Of a stretch of 64,000 nt of DNA, positions 1-15,200 are shown one piece after another. The first letter of the stretch is position 1. Each line of letters opens with the position of its first letter. Source of the DNA: Corella eumyota (taxonomy: Eukaryota > Chordata > Ascidiacea > Phlebobranchia > Corellidae); NCBI GenBank assembly GCA_963082875.1, contig OY720102.1:3968001-4032000 (forward strand), in the 5' to 3' direction. The notes under the pieces are model-generated. The model saw only the letters and a program-made list of their open reading frames with translations. It was not told where the DNA came from and searched no databases. The position numbers and the translations under genes are program-made.

Positions 1-96
1 TTCCGCCACCTTTTCCGCCACCTTTTCCGCCACCTTTTCCGCCACCTTTTCCGCCACCTTTTCCACCACCTTTTCCGCCACCTTTTGCACCACCTT
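1..96 (-). repeat. 12-bp coding tandem repeat encoding GGGK
   Basis: About eight copies of TTTTCCGCCACC (plus strand), mostly perfect, run from the left edge to about position 96. On the minus strand they encode Gly-Gly-Gly-Lys repeats. The tract continues outside the window, so its length is unknown. Confidence 0.85.
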
Positions 97-218
97 TCCC
101 TTCAGTTTGATCTTCAGCTTTACCGCCTTTGCCACCAACTACCAAATTATCTACAAAGCCGCTATCAGTTCCATTTGTATTATCAGTTTGATCTGGATCT
201 TCTAAATTTATTTCCAAG
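1..218 (-). CDS. partial C-terminal exon, acidic stretch then GGGK repeats
   Basis: After an acceptor ending CATAG, one frame reads LEINLEDPDQTDNTNGTD, then GFVDNLVVGGKGGKAEDQTEGKGGAK, then repeated GGGK to the window edge. Composition and repetition say it is coding, and the Lys/Gly run recalls exon 1. However, this frame starts in phase 2, whereas the preceding exon ends in phase 1. As written, splicing to this acceptor gives Ala-Trp-Lys and a stop at 208-210. Either one base is missing, another donor or acceptor is used, or the gene ends here and this exon belongs to another transcript. Confidence 0.5.
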
Positions 219-3200
219 CTATGTTAAGCCGGTATTTTATCAAGATACTAATTTACTAAATTAAATATATTTACCCGGTTGGGTAGCATACAGTATCTGA
301 AACACATTGTTAGCTAGTGGTCCACCCTTTTCATTAGCCAGACAAGCACCTGAAGGTCCATACTCTTTATATGTGGCTAAAGCATTTGGGCCGCTAAAGC
401 ACATTCCCCCGTCCTTTATTAATTAAATTCAATATTAACATTCAAAGTTTTGCAATACAAATATTTTTAAGTAAGCAAAAAATTTGTTGTATTGTTATCA
501 CATGAAACAGCCCCCAAAATAGTACCTGCAGAGCAAACACAGTAAAGTTACGAATATATGCTGCAATCGCACATTTTGCAATAGCATTAGTTCTTTTCTT
601 ATAAGAACCCATAAGCAACGTAAATGTATTTTCTAACGATGGAATAGCATGAGTTAAGTCATTGTCCTTCCAACAACCTAAGTCACTGTAAGTGACTAAA
701 ATAAATAAACATTATTATTGCAAAATATTTTATTGTCTTTAATTAAAAACGATAACTTAATTATGCTAGAAAAGATACATTAATCTTAAGGTAATAATAG
801 TAATACAAATTTCCTAAAAATACTAAAACACTAAAACAATGCAATATTTGCCTTTGTGTCAGATTTTGGCTTAAGGTTCATAAAAAGAAACATTAACAGT
901 TAGCTACATTAAAAAAAAATTGTTATTGCGGTACCTGTGCAATCTTGCCATTCCAGTTTATTACATGGTGGGCCGTGATCTGAACTTTCCCCAGTAGAAA
1001 CACCAGGATCTGTAGTTGTTTCATTTTCTGTAGTTTATCGAAAAAAATTGATTACTTATGTTAATCGTATAGGCTACTAAAAATAAAACAGAACAAGTTC
1101 TACCTGAAGCAGATACTAATTCATATACTTGATTTGCCCATGGACCACCTTTACCATCAACATTACAAGCTTTTGAGGAACCATACTTTTTATAATCTGT
1201 AGACAATGCATTGGAAGAACCAAAACATTCCCCACCATCCTAAACAATATATTTAACATATTTATTATTAAAGCCTGACCAGAAAAAGCAATAAAAATAT
1301 ACACATACCTGAACAAATCACTTTTTTTGCGTTAAAAGAGTAGTTTACCTGCAAAGCGAAGATTGTAAAATTATTTTGTCTTGCTGCCTCAGCGCATTTT
1401 GCAAGTGCCTTCTTTCTAGTGTGATAATTTCCATCCAAAAGTGGAGATTTTCCTTCCATTGGAGGTATAGCTCTGTCAATTTTATCTTTCCAACATCCAA
1501 GATCAGCATATGATACTATCAAACAAAAGTAAATACAATTTAAAACAATGCTGTTAATTTTTACAGATAATTCCTAAATTATTTTAATTTTATAATGTTA
1601 TTATAATATAACCTACATAAATCTTTTTTTGTTGTATCAACACCCAAATCACTTGAAATACCTCCAGTACCAACATCTAAAAACCAATATATTACAAACT
1701 AATATTTCTGTTATAACAATTTGACTAACCTATGTTTAACAAAAGGAATTTTACCTGTTGCTAATGATGAAGAATTCAATATTTGATAAACTTCATTACC
1801 CCAAGGACCTCCCTTTCCATTTGGCAAACAAGCATCAGATGCTCCATATTTCTTATATGTTAATTGTGCATCTGCAGATGAGCGACAGTTTCCTCCATTC
1901 TAATTTTAATAAACTTGAGTTAATATATACAAAAAGCAATAAGTAACAAATACTTTTCCTAAACAGACCTGAAGAGCAAATACTGTAAAGTTGCTTAAGT
2001 ATGCAGCTTTAAGACATTTCTTGAAAGCTCGTTTTCTGGTTGCATAATTTCCATTTAATATGGAAGGATATGTTAAACTAGGTATTGCTCTATCCAACTT
2101 ATCTTCCCAACATCCCAGTTTTCCATATTGAACTAAACAGAAACAAAATTTTTAAATGCAACATATTTTAAACACAAAATTTTAAAGTAATTTCATTATT
2201 TGTTAATGTAAAATGAACATTACCTAAAATTGGATCAGAAGCATCTGTGCCATTAATTCCACCACGAATAATTCTACTTCCACCTATAATAAAATCATTT
2301 AAATGCTTAAAAAATAACCAAAGCCACATTATAAAATATAAAATTATTATCAAATGTTACCTATATTTGTGGCATTTAGAATCTGATAAACTGCATTGCC
2401 CCATGGACCTCCTTTTCCATCAGGTTTACAGGAAGTAGATTTTCCATATTTGTCATAGGTTGACGCAGCATTTCTGGAACTTGCACACCAACCACCATTC
2501 TATGTTTAAGGTTTGTAAATATGTATATCTTTTTTGAACACAAATTTTTTTTATAAGCAATTAAACAGTAAAAATACCTGGACTGCAAATACTGTATAAC
2601 CATTGTTATTTGCTGCTGCAGCACATTTTAAGATCGCATATGTCCTTGATTGATAAGGACCATTTAAAAGTGGAGATTCGCCTTCCAAAGTAGGTATTGC
2701 TCTATTACTTGTGTCCTTATAACAACCCATTGGACTGTACATGACTAAAAATTTCTTTTAATTAGCAAAGCATAAATATTATAAATTTATTTTCAATATA
2801 TATAAATTGAAATTACGTTTCCATTCTGTAGTTGCTGGAATTCCAGCTGATGTATTAAATGGGACTTCAATATCTCCAGTTATTACTTCACCAACATAAG
2901 CAGATGTACCTACAAAATATTATTCCTGTCATATTTTATAGCAACTATATAAATAACCAAGATAAAAAGAATTCTTGTAACCAATACACCCTATACAATA
3001 AAACAAAATTTGTAATAAATTGAATACTTTAATACCTGAAGCAGATACCAATTCATATACTTGATTTGCCCATGGACCACCTTTACCATCAGCATTACAA
3101 GCTTTTGAGGAACCATACTTTTTATAATCTGTAGACAATGCATTGGAAGAACCAAAACATTCCCCACCATCCTAAACATTAATCATATCGAATAAATTTA

Positions 3201-6200
3201 AAATTTAAACATATTTCAATTATTAACTAAAACCGAAATCTCAAAATTAGTTTACAGCAATTCTAAAATGTTGTTTATTCATAAAAGATAATATACCTGC
3301 AAGGCAAAGATTGTAAAATTGTTTTGTTTTGCTGCCTCTGCACATTTGGCAAGAGCATTTTTTCTTGTGTGGTAACTTCCATCCAAAAGTGAAGATTTTC
3401 CTTCCATTGGAGGTATAGCTCTGTTAATATTATCCCTCCAACATCCAAGATCAGCATATGATACTACCAAACAAAGGTTAAGAAATATTTAACACATTCA
3501 ACAAGATTTAATTCTAAATGTTAATGTGATATTATTATTTAAATGAATTTTACATGAAATTAGTTTAGATTTAATTTTATTCTAATGTTATTTAAAAAGA
3601 CTTACATGAAACAGGTTTTGTTGTATCAACACCTGAACCACCTGAAATACCTCCAGTACCAACATCTAAAAACCAATTTAATACAGATTAATATTTATGG
3701 TATAATAATTTGACTAACCTACGTTTAACAAAAGGAATTTTACCTGTTGCCAATGATGATGAATTCAATATTTGATAAACTTCATTACCCCAAGGACCTC
3801 CCTTTCCATTTGGCAAGCAAGCATCAGATGGTCCATATTTCTTATATGTTAATTGTGCATCTGCAGATGAGCGACAATTTCCTCCATTCTAAGTTCAATA
3901 AACTTGAGTAAATATATACAAAAAGTAATAAGTAACAAACACTTTTCTTAAACAGACCTGAAGAGCAAATACTGTAAAGTTGCTTAAGTATGCAGCTTTA
4001 AGACATTTCTTGAAAGCTCGTTTTCTGGTTGCATAATTTTCATTTAATATGGAAGGATATGTTAAACTAGGTATTGCTCTATCCAACTTATCTTCCCAAC
4101 ATCCCAGTTTTCCATATTGAACTAAACACAAACAAAACTATTAAATGCTACATATTTTAAACACAAAATTTTGAAGTAGTTTCATTATTTGTTTATGTAA
4201 AATGAACATTACCTAAAATTGGATCGGAAGCATCTGTGCCATTGGTTCCACCACGAATAATTCTACTTCCACCTATAATTAAATCATTAAAATGTTTAAA
4301 ATATAACCAAAGCCACATATATAAATATTAATTTATTATTATATGTTACCTATATTTGTGGCATTTTGAATCTGATAAACTGCATTGCCCCATGGACCTC
4401 CTTTTCCATCAGGTTTACAGGAAGTAGATTTACCATATTTGTCAAAGGTTGACGCAGCATTTCTGGAACTTGCACACCAGCCACCATTCTATGTTTAAGG
4501 TTTGTAAATATATATACCTTTTTTAAACGGAAACATTTCATTATGACTTTAAACAGTTAAATACCTGGACTGCAAATACTACATAACCATTCTTATTTGC
4601 TGCTGCAGCACATTTAAGAATAGCATCAGTTCTTGATTGATAAGGACCATTTAAAAGTGGAGATTCGCCTTCCAAAGTAGGTATTGCTCTATTACGTGTG
4701 TCTTTATAACAACCCATTGGACTGTACATGACTAAAAATTAGATTTAATTAGCAAAGCATAAATATTTTAAATTTTTCTTCAATATATATAAATTAAAAT
4801 TACGTTTCCATTCTGTAGTTGCTGGAATTCCAGCTGATGTATTGAATGGGACTTCAATATCTCCAGTTATTACTTCACCAACATAAGCAGATGGACCTAC
4901 AAAGTATTAAATATCAAACTATGTAGTTTTATTCATCACAAAACAAAAGCACTTTTATAGTAAAAATGTTTTATTTACTTTAATTGTTTTTCACCAAAAA
5001 CCTATCAGATAAATATTAATAATTATGTTATAACAATTTGACTAACCTACGTTTAACAAAAAAAATTTTACCTGTTGCCAATGATGAAGAATTCAATATT
5101 TGATAAACTTCATTACCCCAAGGACCTCCCTTTCCATTTGGCAAGCAAGCATCAGATGGTCCATATTTCTTATATGTTAATTGTGCATCTGCAGATGAGC
5201 GACAGTTTCCTCCATTCTAATTTTAATAAACTTGAGTTAATATATACAAAAAGCAATAAGTAACAAACACTTTTCTTAAACAGACCTGAAGAGCAAATAC
5301 TGTAAAGTTGCTTAAGTATGCAGCTTTAAGACATTTCTTGAAAGCTCGTTTTCTGGTTGCATAATTTCCATTTAATATGGAAGGATATGTTAAACTAGGT
5401 ATTGCTCTATCCAACTTATCTTCCCAACATCCCAGTTTTCCATATTGAACTAAACACAAACAAAACTATTAAATGCTACATCTTTTAAACACAAAATTTT
5501 AAAGTAGTTTCATTATTTGTTTATGTAAAATGAACATTACCTAAAATTGGATCGGAAGCATCTGTGCCATTAGTTCCACCACGAATAATTCTACTTCCAC
5601 CTATAATTAAATCATTAAAATGTTTAAAATATAACCAAAGCCACATAAATAAATATTAATTTATTATTATATGTTACCTATATTTGTGGCATTTTGAATC
5701 TGATAAACTGCATTGCCCCATGGACCTCCTTTTCCATCAGGTTTACAGGAAGTAGATTTACCATATTTGTCAAAGGTTGACGCAGCATTTCTGGAACTTG
5801 CACACCAGCCACCATTCTATGTTTAAGGTTTGTAAATATATATACCTTTTTTAAACAGAAACATTTCATTATGTCTTTAAACAGTTAAATACCTGGACTG
5901 CAAATACTGCATAACCATTGTTATTTGCTGCTGCAGCACATTTAAGAATAGCATCAGTTCTTGATTGATAAGGACCATTTAAAAGTGGAGATTCGCCTTC
6001 CAAAGTAGGTATTGCTCTATTACGTGTGTCTTTATAACAACCCATTGGACTGTACATGACTAAAAATTAGATTTAATTAGCAAAGCATAAATATTTTAAA
6101 TTTTTCTTCAATATATATAAATTAAAATTACGTTTCCATTCTGTAGTTGCTGGAATTCCAGCTGATGTATTAAATGGGACTTCAATATCTCCAGTTATTA

Positions 6201-9200
6201 CTTCACCAACATAAGCAGATGGACCTACAAAGTATTAAATATCAAAATATGTAGTTTTATTCATCACAAAACAAAAGCACTTTTATAGTAAAAATGTTTT
6301 ATTTACTTTAATTGTTTTTCACCAAAAACCTATCAGATAAATATTAATAATTATGTTATAACAATTTGACTAACCTACGTTTAACAAAAGAAATTTTACC
6401 TGTTGCCAATGATGAAGAATTCAATATTTGATAAACTTCATTACCCCAAGGACCTCCCTTTCCATTTGGCAAGCAAGCATCAGATGGTCCATATTTCTTA
6501 TATGTTAATTGTGCATCTGCAGATGAGCGACAGTTTCCTCCATTCTAATTTTAATAAACTTGAGTTAATATATACAAAAAGCAATAAGCAACAAACACTT
6601 TTCTTAAACAGACCTGAAGAGCAAATACTGTAAAGTTGCTTAAGTATGCAGCTTTAAGACATTTCTTGAAAGCTCGTTTTCTGGTTGCATAATTTCCATT
6701 TAATATGGAAGGATATGTTAAACTAGGTATTGCTCTATCCAACTTATCTTCCCAACATCCCAGTTTTCCATATTGAACTAAACACAAACAAAACTATTAA
6801 ATGCTACATATTTTAAACACAAAATTTTAAAGTAGTTTCATTATTTGTTTATGTAAAATGAACATTACCTAAAATTGGATCGGAAGCATCTGTGCCATTA
6901 GTTCCACCACAAATAATTCTACTTCCACCTATAATTAAATCATTAAAATGTTTAAAATATAACCAAAGCCACATAAATAAATATTAATTTATTATTATAT
7001 GTTACCTATATTTGTGGCATTTTGAATCTGATAAACTGCATTGCCCCATGGACCTCCTTTTCCATCAGGTTTACAGGAAGTAGATTTACCATATTTGTCA
7101 AAGGTTGACGCAGCATTTCTGGAACTTGCACACCAGCCACCATTCTATGTTTAAGGTTTGTAAATATATATACCTTTTTTAAACGGAAACATTTCATTAT
7201 GACTTTAAACAGTTAAATACCTGGACTGCAAATACTGCATAACCATTGTTATTTGCTGCTGCAGCACATTTAAGAATAGCATCAGTTCTTGATTGATAAG
7301 GACCATTTAAAAGTGGAGATTCGCCTTCCAAAGTAGGTATTGCTCTATTACGTGTGTCTTTATAACAACCCATTGGACTGTACATGACTAAAAATTAGAT
7401 TTAATTAGCAAAGCATAAATATTTTAAATTTTTCTTCAATATATATAAATTAAAATTACGTTTCCATTCTGTAGTTGCTGGAATTCCAGCTGATGTATTA
7501 AATGGGACTTCAATATCTCCAGTTATTACTTCACCAACATAAGCAGATGGACCTACAAAGTATTAAATATCAAAATATGTTGTTTTATTCATCACAAAAC
7601 AAAAGCACTTTTATTGTAAAAATGTTTTATTTACTTTAATTGTTTTTTACCAAAAACCTATCAGATAAATATTAATAATTATGTTATAACAATTTGACTA
7701 ACCTACGTTTAACAAAAGAAATTTTACCTGTTGCCAATGATGAAGAATTCAATATTTGATAAACTTCATTACCCCAAGGACCTCCCTTTCCATTTGGCAA
7801 GCAAGCATCAGATGGTCCATATTTCTTATATGTTAATTGTGCATCTGCAGATGAGCGACAGTTTCCTCCATTCTAATTTTAATAAACTTGAGTTAATATA
7901 TACAAAAAGCAATAAGTAACAAACACTTTTCTTAAACAGACCTGAAGAGCAAATACTGTAAAGTTGCTTAAGTATGCAGCTTTAAGACATTTCTTGAAAG
8001 CTCGTTTTCTGGTTGCATAATTTCCATTTAATATGGAAGGATATGTTAAACTAGGTATTGCTCTATCCAACTTATCTTCCCAACATCCCAGTTTTCCATA
8101 TTGAACTAAACACAAACAAAACTATTAAATGCTGCATATTTTAAACACAAAATTTTAAAGTAGTTTCATTATTTGTTTATGTAAAATGAACATTACCTAA
8201 AATTGGATCGGAAGCATCTGTGCCATTAGTTCCACCACGAATAATTCTACTTCCACCTATAATTAAATCATTAAAATGTTTAAAATATAACCAAAGCCAC
8301 ATAAATAAATATTAATTTATTATTATATGTTACCTATATTTGTGGCATTTTGAATCTGATAAACTGCATTGCCCCATGGACCTCCTTTTCCATCAGGTTT
8401 ACAGGAAGTAGATTTACCATATTTGTCAAAGGTTGACGCAGCATTTCTGGAACTTGCACACCAGCCACCATTCTATGTTTAAGGTTTGTAAATATATATA
8501 CCTTTTTTAAATGGAAACATTTCATTATGACTTTAAACAGTTAAATACCTGGACTGCAAATACTGCATAACCATTGTTATTTGCTGCTGCAGCACATTTA
8601 AGAATAGCATCAGTTCTTGATTGATAAGGACCATTTAAAAGTGGAGATTCGCCTTCCAAAGTAGGTATTGCTCTATTACGTGTGTCTTTATAACAACCCA
8701 TTGGACTGTACATGACTAAAAATTAGATTTAATTAGCAAAGCATAAATATTTTAAATTTTTCTTCAATATATATAAATTAAAATTACGTTTCCATTCTGT
8801 AGTTGCTGGAATTCCAGCTGATGTATTAAATGGGACTTCAATATCTCCAGTTATTACTTCACCAACATAAGCAGATGGACCTACAAAGTATTAAATATCA
8901 AAATATGTAGTTTTATTCATCACAAAACAAAAGCACTTTTATAGTAAAAATGTTTTATTTACTTTAATTGTTTTTCACCAAAAACCTATCAGATAAATAT
9001 TAATAATTATGTTATAACAATTTGACTAACCTACGTTTAACAAAAGAAATTTTACCTGTTGCCAATGATGAAGAATTCAATATTTGATAAACTTCATTAC
9101 CCCAAGGACCTCCCTTTCCATTTGGCAAGCAAGCATCAGATGGTCCATATTTCTTATATGTTAATTGTGCATCTGCAGATGAGCGACAGTTTCCTCCATT

Positions 9201-12200
9201 CTAATTTTAATAAACTTGAGTTAATATATACAAAAAGCAATAAGTAACAAACACTTTTCTTAAACAGACCTGAAGAGCAAATACTGTAAAGTTGCTTAAG
9301 TATGCAGCTTTAAGACATTTCTTGAAAGCTCGTTTTCTGGTTGCATAATTTCCATTTAATATGGAAGGATATGTTAAACTAGGTATTGCTCTATCCAACT
9401 TATCTTCCCAACATCCCAGTTTTCCATATTGAACTAAACACAAACAAAACTATTAAATGCTACATATTTTAAACACAAAATTTTAAAGTAGTTTCATTAT
9501 TTGTTTATGTAAAATGAACATTACCTAAAATTGGATCGGAAGCATCTGTGCCATTAGTTCCACCACGAATAATTCTACTTCCACCTATAATTAAATCATT
9601 AAAATGTTTAAAATATAACCAAAGCCACATAAATAAATATTAATTTATTATTATATGTTACCTATATTTGTGGCATTTTGAATCTGATAAACTGCATTGC
9701 CCCATGGACCTCCTTTTCCATCAGGTTTACAGGAAGTAGATTTACCATATTTGTCAAAGGTTGACGCAGCATTTCTGGAACTTGCACACCAGCCACCATT
9801 CTATGTTTAAGGTTTGTAAATATATATACCTTTTTTAAACGGAAACATTTCATTATGACTTTAAACAGTTAAATACCTGGACTGCAAATACTGCATAACC
9901 ATTGTTATTTGCTGCTGCAGCACATTTAAGAATAGCATCAGTTCTTGATTGATAAGGACCATTTAAAAGTGGAGATTCGCCTTCCAAAGTAGGTATTGCT
10001 CTATTACGTGTGTCTTTATAACAACCCATTGGACTGTACATGACTAAAAATTAGATTTAATTAGCAAAGCATAAATATTTTAAATTTTTCTTCAATATAT
10101 ATAAATTAAAATTACGTTTCCATTCTGTAGTTGCTGGAATTCCAGCTGATGTATTAAATGGGACTTCAATATCTCCAGTTATTACTTCACCAACATAAGC
10201 AGATGGACCTTCAAAGTATTAAATATCAAAATATGTTGTTTTATTCATCACAAAACAAAAGCACTTTTATAGTAAAAATGTTTTATTTACTTTAATTGTT
10301 TTTCACCAAAAACCTATCAGATAAATATTAATAATTATGTTATAACAATTTGACTAACCTACGTTTAACAAAAAAAATTTTACCTGTTGCCAATGATGAA
10401 GAATTCAATATTTGATAAACTTCATTACCCCAAGGACCTCCCTTTCCATTTGGCAAGCAAGCATCAGATGGTCCATATTTCTTATATGTTAATTGTGCAT
10501 CTGCAGATGAGCGACAGTTTCCTCCATTCTAATTTTAATAAACTTGAGTTAATATATACAAAAAGCAATAAGTAACAAACACTTTTCTTAAACAGACCTG
10601 AAGAGCAAATACTGTAAAGTTGCTTAAGTATGCAGCTTTAAGACATTTCTTGAAAGCTCGTTTTCTGGTTGCATAATTTCCATTTAATATGGAAGGATAT
10701 GTTAAACTAGGTATTGCTCTATCCAACTTATCTTCCCAACATCCCAGTTTTCCATATTGAACTAAACACAAACAAAACTATTAAATGCTGCATATTTTAA
10801 ACACAAAATTTGAAGTAGTTTCATTATTTGTTTATGTAAAATGAACATTACCTAAAATTGGATCGGAAGCATCTGTGCCATTAGTTCCACCACGAATAAT
10901 TCTACTTCCACCTATAATTAAATCATTAAAATGTTTAAAATATAACCAAAGCCACATAAATAAATATTAATTTATTATTATATGTTACCTATATTTGTGG
11001 CATTTTGAATCTGATAAACTGCATTGCCCCATGGACCTCCTTTTCCATCAGGTTTACAGGAAGTAGATTTACCATATTTGTCAAAGGTTGACGCAGCATT
11101 TCTGGAACTTGCACACCAGCCACCATTCTATGTTTAAGGTTTGTAAATATATATACCTTTTTTAAACGGAAACATTTCATTATGACTTTAAACAGTTAAA
11201 TACCTGGACTGCAAATACTGCATAACCATTGTTATTTGCTGCTGCAGCACATTTAAGAATAGCATCAGTTCTTGATTGATAAGGACCATTTAAAAGTGGA
11301 GATTCGCCTTCCAAAGTAGGTATTGCTCTATTACGTGTGTCTTTATAACAACCCATTGGACTGTACATGACTAAAAATTAGATTTAATTAGCAAAGCATA
11401 AATATTTTAAATATTTCTTCAATATGTATAAATTAAAATTACGTTTCCATTTTGTAGTTGCTGGAATTCCAGCTGATGTATTAAATGGGACTTCAATATC
11501 TCCAGTTATTACTTCACCAACATAAGCAGATGGACCTACAAAGTATTAAATATCAAAATATGTAGTTTTATTCATCACAAAACAAAAGCACTTTTATAGT
11601 AAAAATGTTTTATTTACTTTAATTGTTTTTCACCAAAAACCTATCAGATAAATATTAATAATTATGTTATAACAATTTGACTAACCTACGTTTAACAAAA
11701 GAAATTTTACCTGTTGCCAATGATGAAGAATTCAATATTTGATAAACTTCATTACCCCAAGGACCTCCCTTTCCATTTGGCAAGCAAGCATCAGATGGTC
11801 CATATTTCTTATATGTTAATTGTGCATCTGCAGATGAGCGACAGTTTCCTCCATTCTAATTTTAATAAACTTGAGTTAATATATACAAAAAGCAATAAGT
11901 AACAAACACTTTTCTTAAACAGACCTGAAGAGCAAATACTGTAAAGTTGCTTAAGTATGCAGCTTTAAGACATTTCTTGAAAGCTCGTTTTCTGGTTGCA
12001 TAATTTCCATTTAATATGGAAGGATATGTTAAACTAGGTATTGCTCTATCCAACTTATCTTCCCAACATCCCAGTTTTCCATATTGAACTAAACACAAAC
12101 AAAACTATTAAATGCTACATATTTTAAACACAAGATTTTAAAGTAGTTTCATTATTTGTTTATGTAAAATGAACATTACCTAAAATTGGATCGGAAGCAT

Positions 12201-15200
12201 CTGTGCCATTAGTTCCACCACGAATAATTCTACTTCCACCTATAATTAAATCATTAAAATGTTTAAAATATAACCAAAGCCACATAAATAAATATTAATT
12301 TATTATTATATGTTACCTATATTTGTGGCATTTTGAATCTGATAAACTGCATTGCCCCATGGACCTCCTTTTCCATCAGGTTTACAGGAAGTAGATTTAC
12401 CATATTTGTCAAAGGTTGACGCAGCATTTCTGGAACTTGCACACCAGCCACCATTCTATGTTTAAGGTTTGTAAATATATATACCTTTTTTAAACGGAAA
12501 CATTTCATTATGACTTTAAACAGTTAAATACCTGGACTGCAAATACTGCATAACCATTGTTATTTGCTGCTGCAGCACATTTAAGAATAGCATCAGTTCT
12601 TGATTGATAAGGACCATTTAAAAGTGGAGATTCGCCTTCCAAAGTAGGTATTGCTCTATTACGTGTGTCTTTATAACAACCCATTGGACTGTACATGACT
12701 AAAAATTAGATTTAATTAGCAAAGCATAAATATTTTAAATTTTTCTTCAATATATATAAATTAAAATTACGTTTCCATTCTGTAGTTGCTGGAATTCCAG
12801 CTGATGTATTAAATGGGACTTCAATATCTCCAGTTATTACTTCACCAACATAAGCAGATGGACCTACAAAGTATTAAATATCAAAATATGTTGTTTTATT
12901 CATCACAAAACAAAAGCACTTTTATTGTAAAAATGTTTTATTTACTTTAATTGTTTTTTACCAAAAACCTATCAGATAAATATTAATAATTATGTTATAA
13001 CAATTTGACTAACCTACGTTTAACAAAAGAAATTTTACCTGTTGCCAATGATGAAGAATTCAATATTTGATAAACTTCATTACCCCAAGGACCTCCCTTT
13101 CCATTTGGCAAGCAAGCATCAGATGGTCCATATTTCTTATATGTTAATTGTGCATCTGCAGATGAGCGACAGTTTCCTCCATTCTAATTTTAATAAACTT
13201 GAGTTAATATATACAAAAAGCAATAAGTAACAAACACTTTTCTTAAACAGACCTGAAGAGCAAATACTGTAAAGTTGCTTAAGTATGCAGCTTTAAGACA
13301 TTTCTTGAAAGCTCGTTTTCTGGTTGCATAATTTCCATTTAATATGGAAGGATATGTTAAACTAGGTATTGCTCTATCCAACTTATCTTCCCAACATCCC
13401 AGTTTTCGATATTGAACTAAACACAAACAAAACTATTAAATGCTACATATTTTAAACACAAAATTTTAAAGTAGTTTCATTATTTGTTTATGTAAAATGA
13501 ACATTACCTAAAATTGGATCGGAAGCATCTGTGCCATTAGTTCCACCACGAAAAATTCTACTTCCACCTATAATTAAATCATTAAAATGTTTAAAATATA
13601 ACCAAAGCCACATAAATAAATATTAATTTATTATTATATGTTACCTATATTTGTGGCATTTTGAATCTGATAAACTGCATTGCCCCATGGACCTCCTTTT
13701 CCATCAGGTTTACAGGAAGTAGATTTACCATATTTGTCAAAGGTTGACGCAGCATTTCTGGAACTTGCACACCAGCCACCATTCTATGTTTAAGGTTTGT
13801 AAATATATATACCTTTTTTAAACTGAAACATTTCATTATGACTTTAAACAGTTAAATACCTGGACTGCAAATACTGCATAACCATTGTTATTTGCTGCTG
13901 CAGCACATTTAAGAATAGCATCAGTTCTTGATTGATAAGGACCATTTAAAAGTGGAGATTCGCCTTCCAAAGTAGGTATTGCTCTATTACGTGTGTCTTT
14001 ATAACAACCCATTGGACTGTACATGACTAAAAATTAGATTTAATTAGCAAAGCATAAATATTTTAAATTTTTCTTCAATATATATAAATTAAAATTACGT
14101 TTCCATTCTGTAGTTGCTGGAATTCCAGCTGATGTATTAAATGGGACTTCAATATCTCCAGTTATTACTTCACCAACATAATCAGATGGACCTACAAAGT
14201 ATTAAATATCAAAATATGTAGTTTTATTCATCACAAAACAAAAGCACTTTTATAGTAAAAATGTTTTATTTACTTTAATTGTTTTTCACCAAAAACCTAT
14301 CAGATAAATATTAATAATTATGTTATAACAATTTGACTAACCTACGTTTAACAAAAGAAATTTTACCTGTTGCCAATGATGAAGAATTCAATATTTGATA
14401 AACTTCATTACCCCAAGGACCTCCCTTTCCATTTGGCAAGCAAGCATCAGATGGTCCATATTTCTTATATGTTAATTGTGCATCTGCAGATGAGCGACAG
14501 TTTCCTCCATTCTAATTTTAATAAACTTGAGTTAATATATACAAAAAGCAATAAGTAACAAACACTTTTCTTAAACAGACCTGAAGAGCAAATACTGTAA
14601 AGTTGCTTAAGTATGCAGCTTTAAGACATTTCTTGAAAGCTCGTTTTCTGGTTGCATAATTTCCATTTAATATGGAAGGATATGTTAAACTAGGTATTGC
14701 TCTATCCAACTTATCTTCCCAACATCCCAGTTTTCCATATTGAACTAAACACAAACAAAACTATTAAATGCTACATATTTTAAACACAAAATTTTAAAGT
14801 AGTTTCATTATTTGTTTATGTAAAATGAACATTACCTAAAATTGGATCGGAAGCATCTGTGCCATTAGTTCCACCACGAATAATTCTACTTCCACCTATA
14901 ATTAAATCATTAAAATGTTTAAAATATAACCAAAGCCACATAAATAAATATTAATTTATTATTATATGTTACCTATATTTGTGGCATTTTGAATCTGATA
15001 AACTGCATTGCCCCATGGACCTCCTTTTCCATCAGGTTTACAGGAAGTAGATTTACCATATTTGTCAAAGGTTGACGCAGCATTTCTGGAACTTGCACAC
15101 CAGCCACCATTCTATGTTTAAGGTTTGTAAATATATATACCTTTTTTAAACGGAAACATTTCATTATGACTTTAAACAGTTAAATACCTGGACTGCAAAT

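Noticed and set aside
5075-5263. Recurrent plus-strand open frame of about 62 codons in every array unit (MPMMKNSIFDKL...)
   Set aside because: It lies antisense to the B' exon and intron, recurs only because the DNA unit recurs, and has no domain or promoter context.
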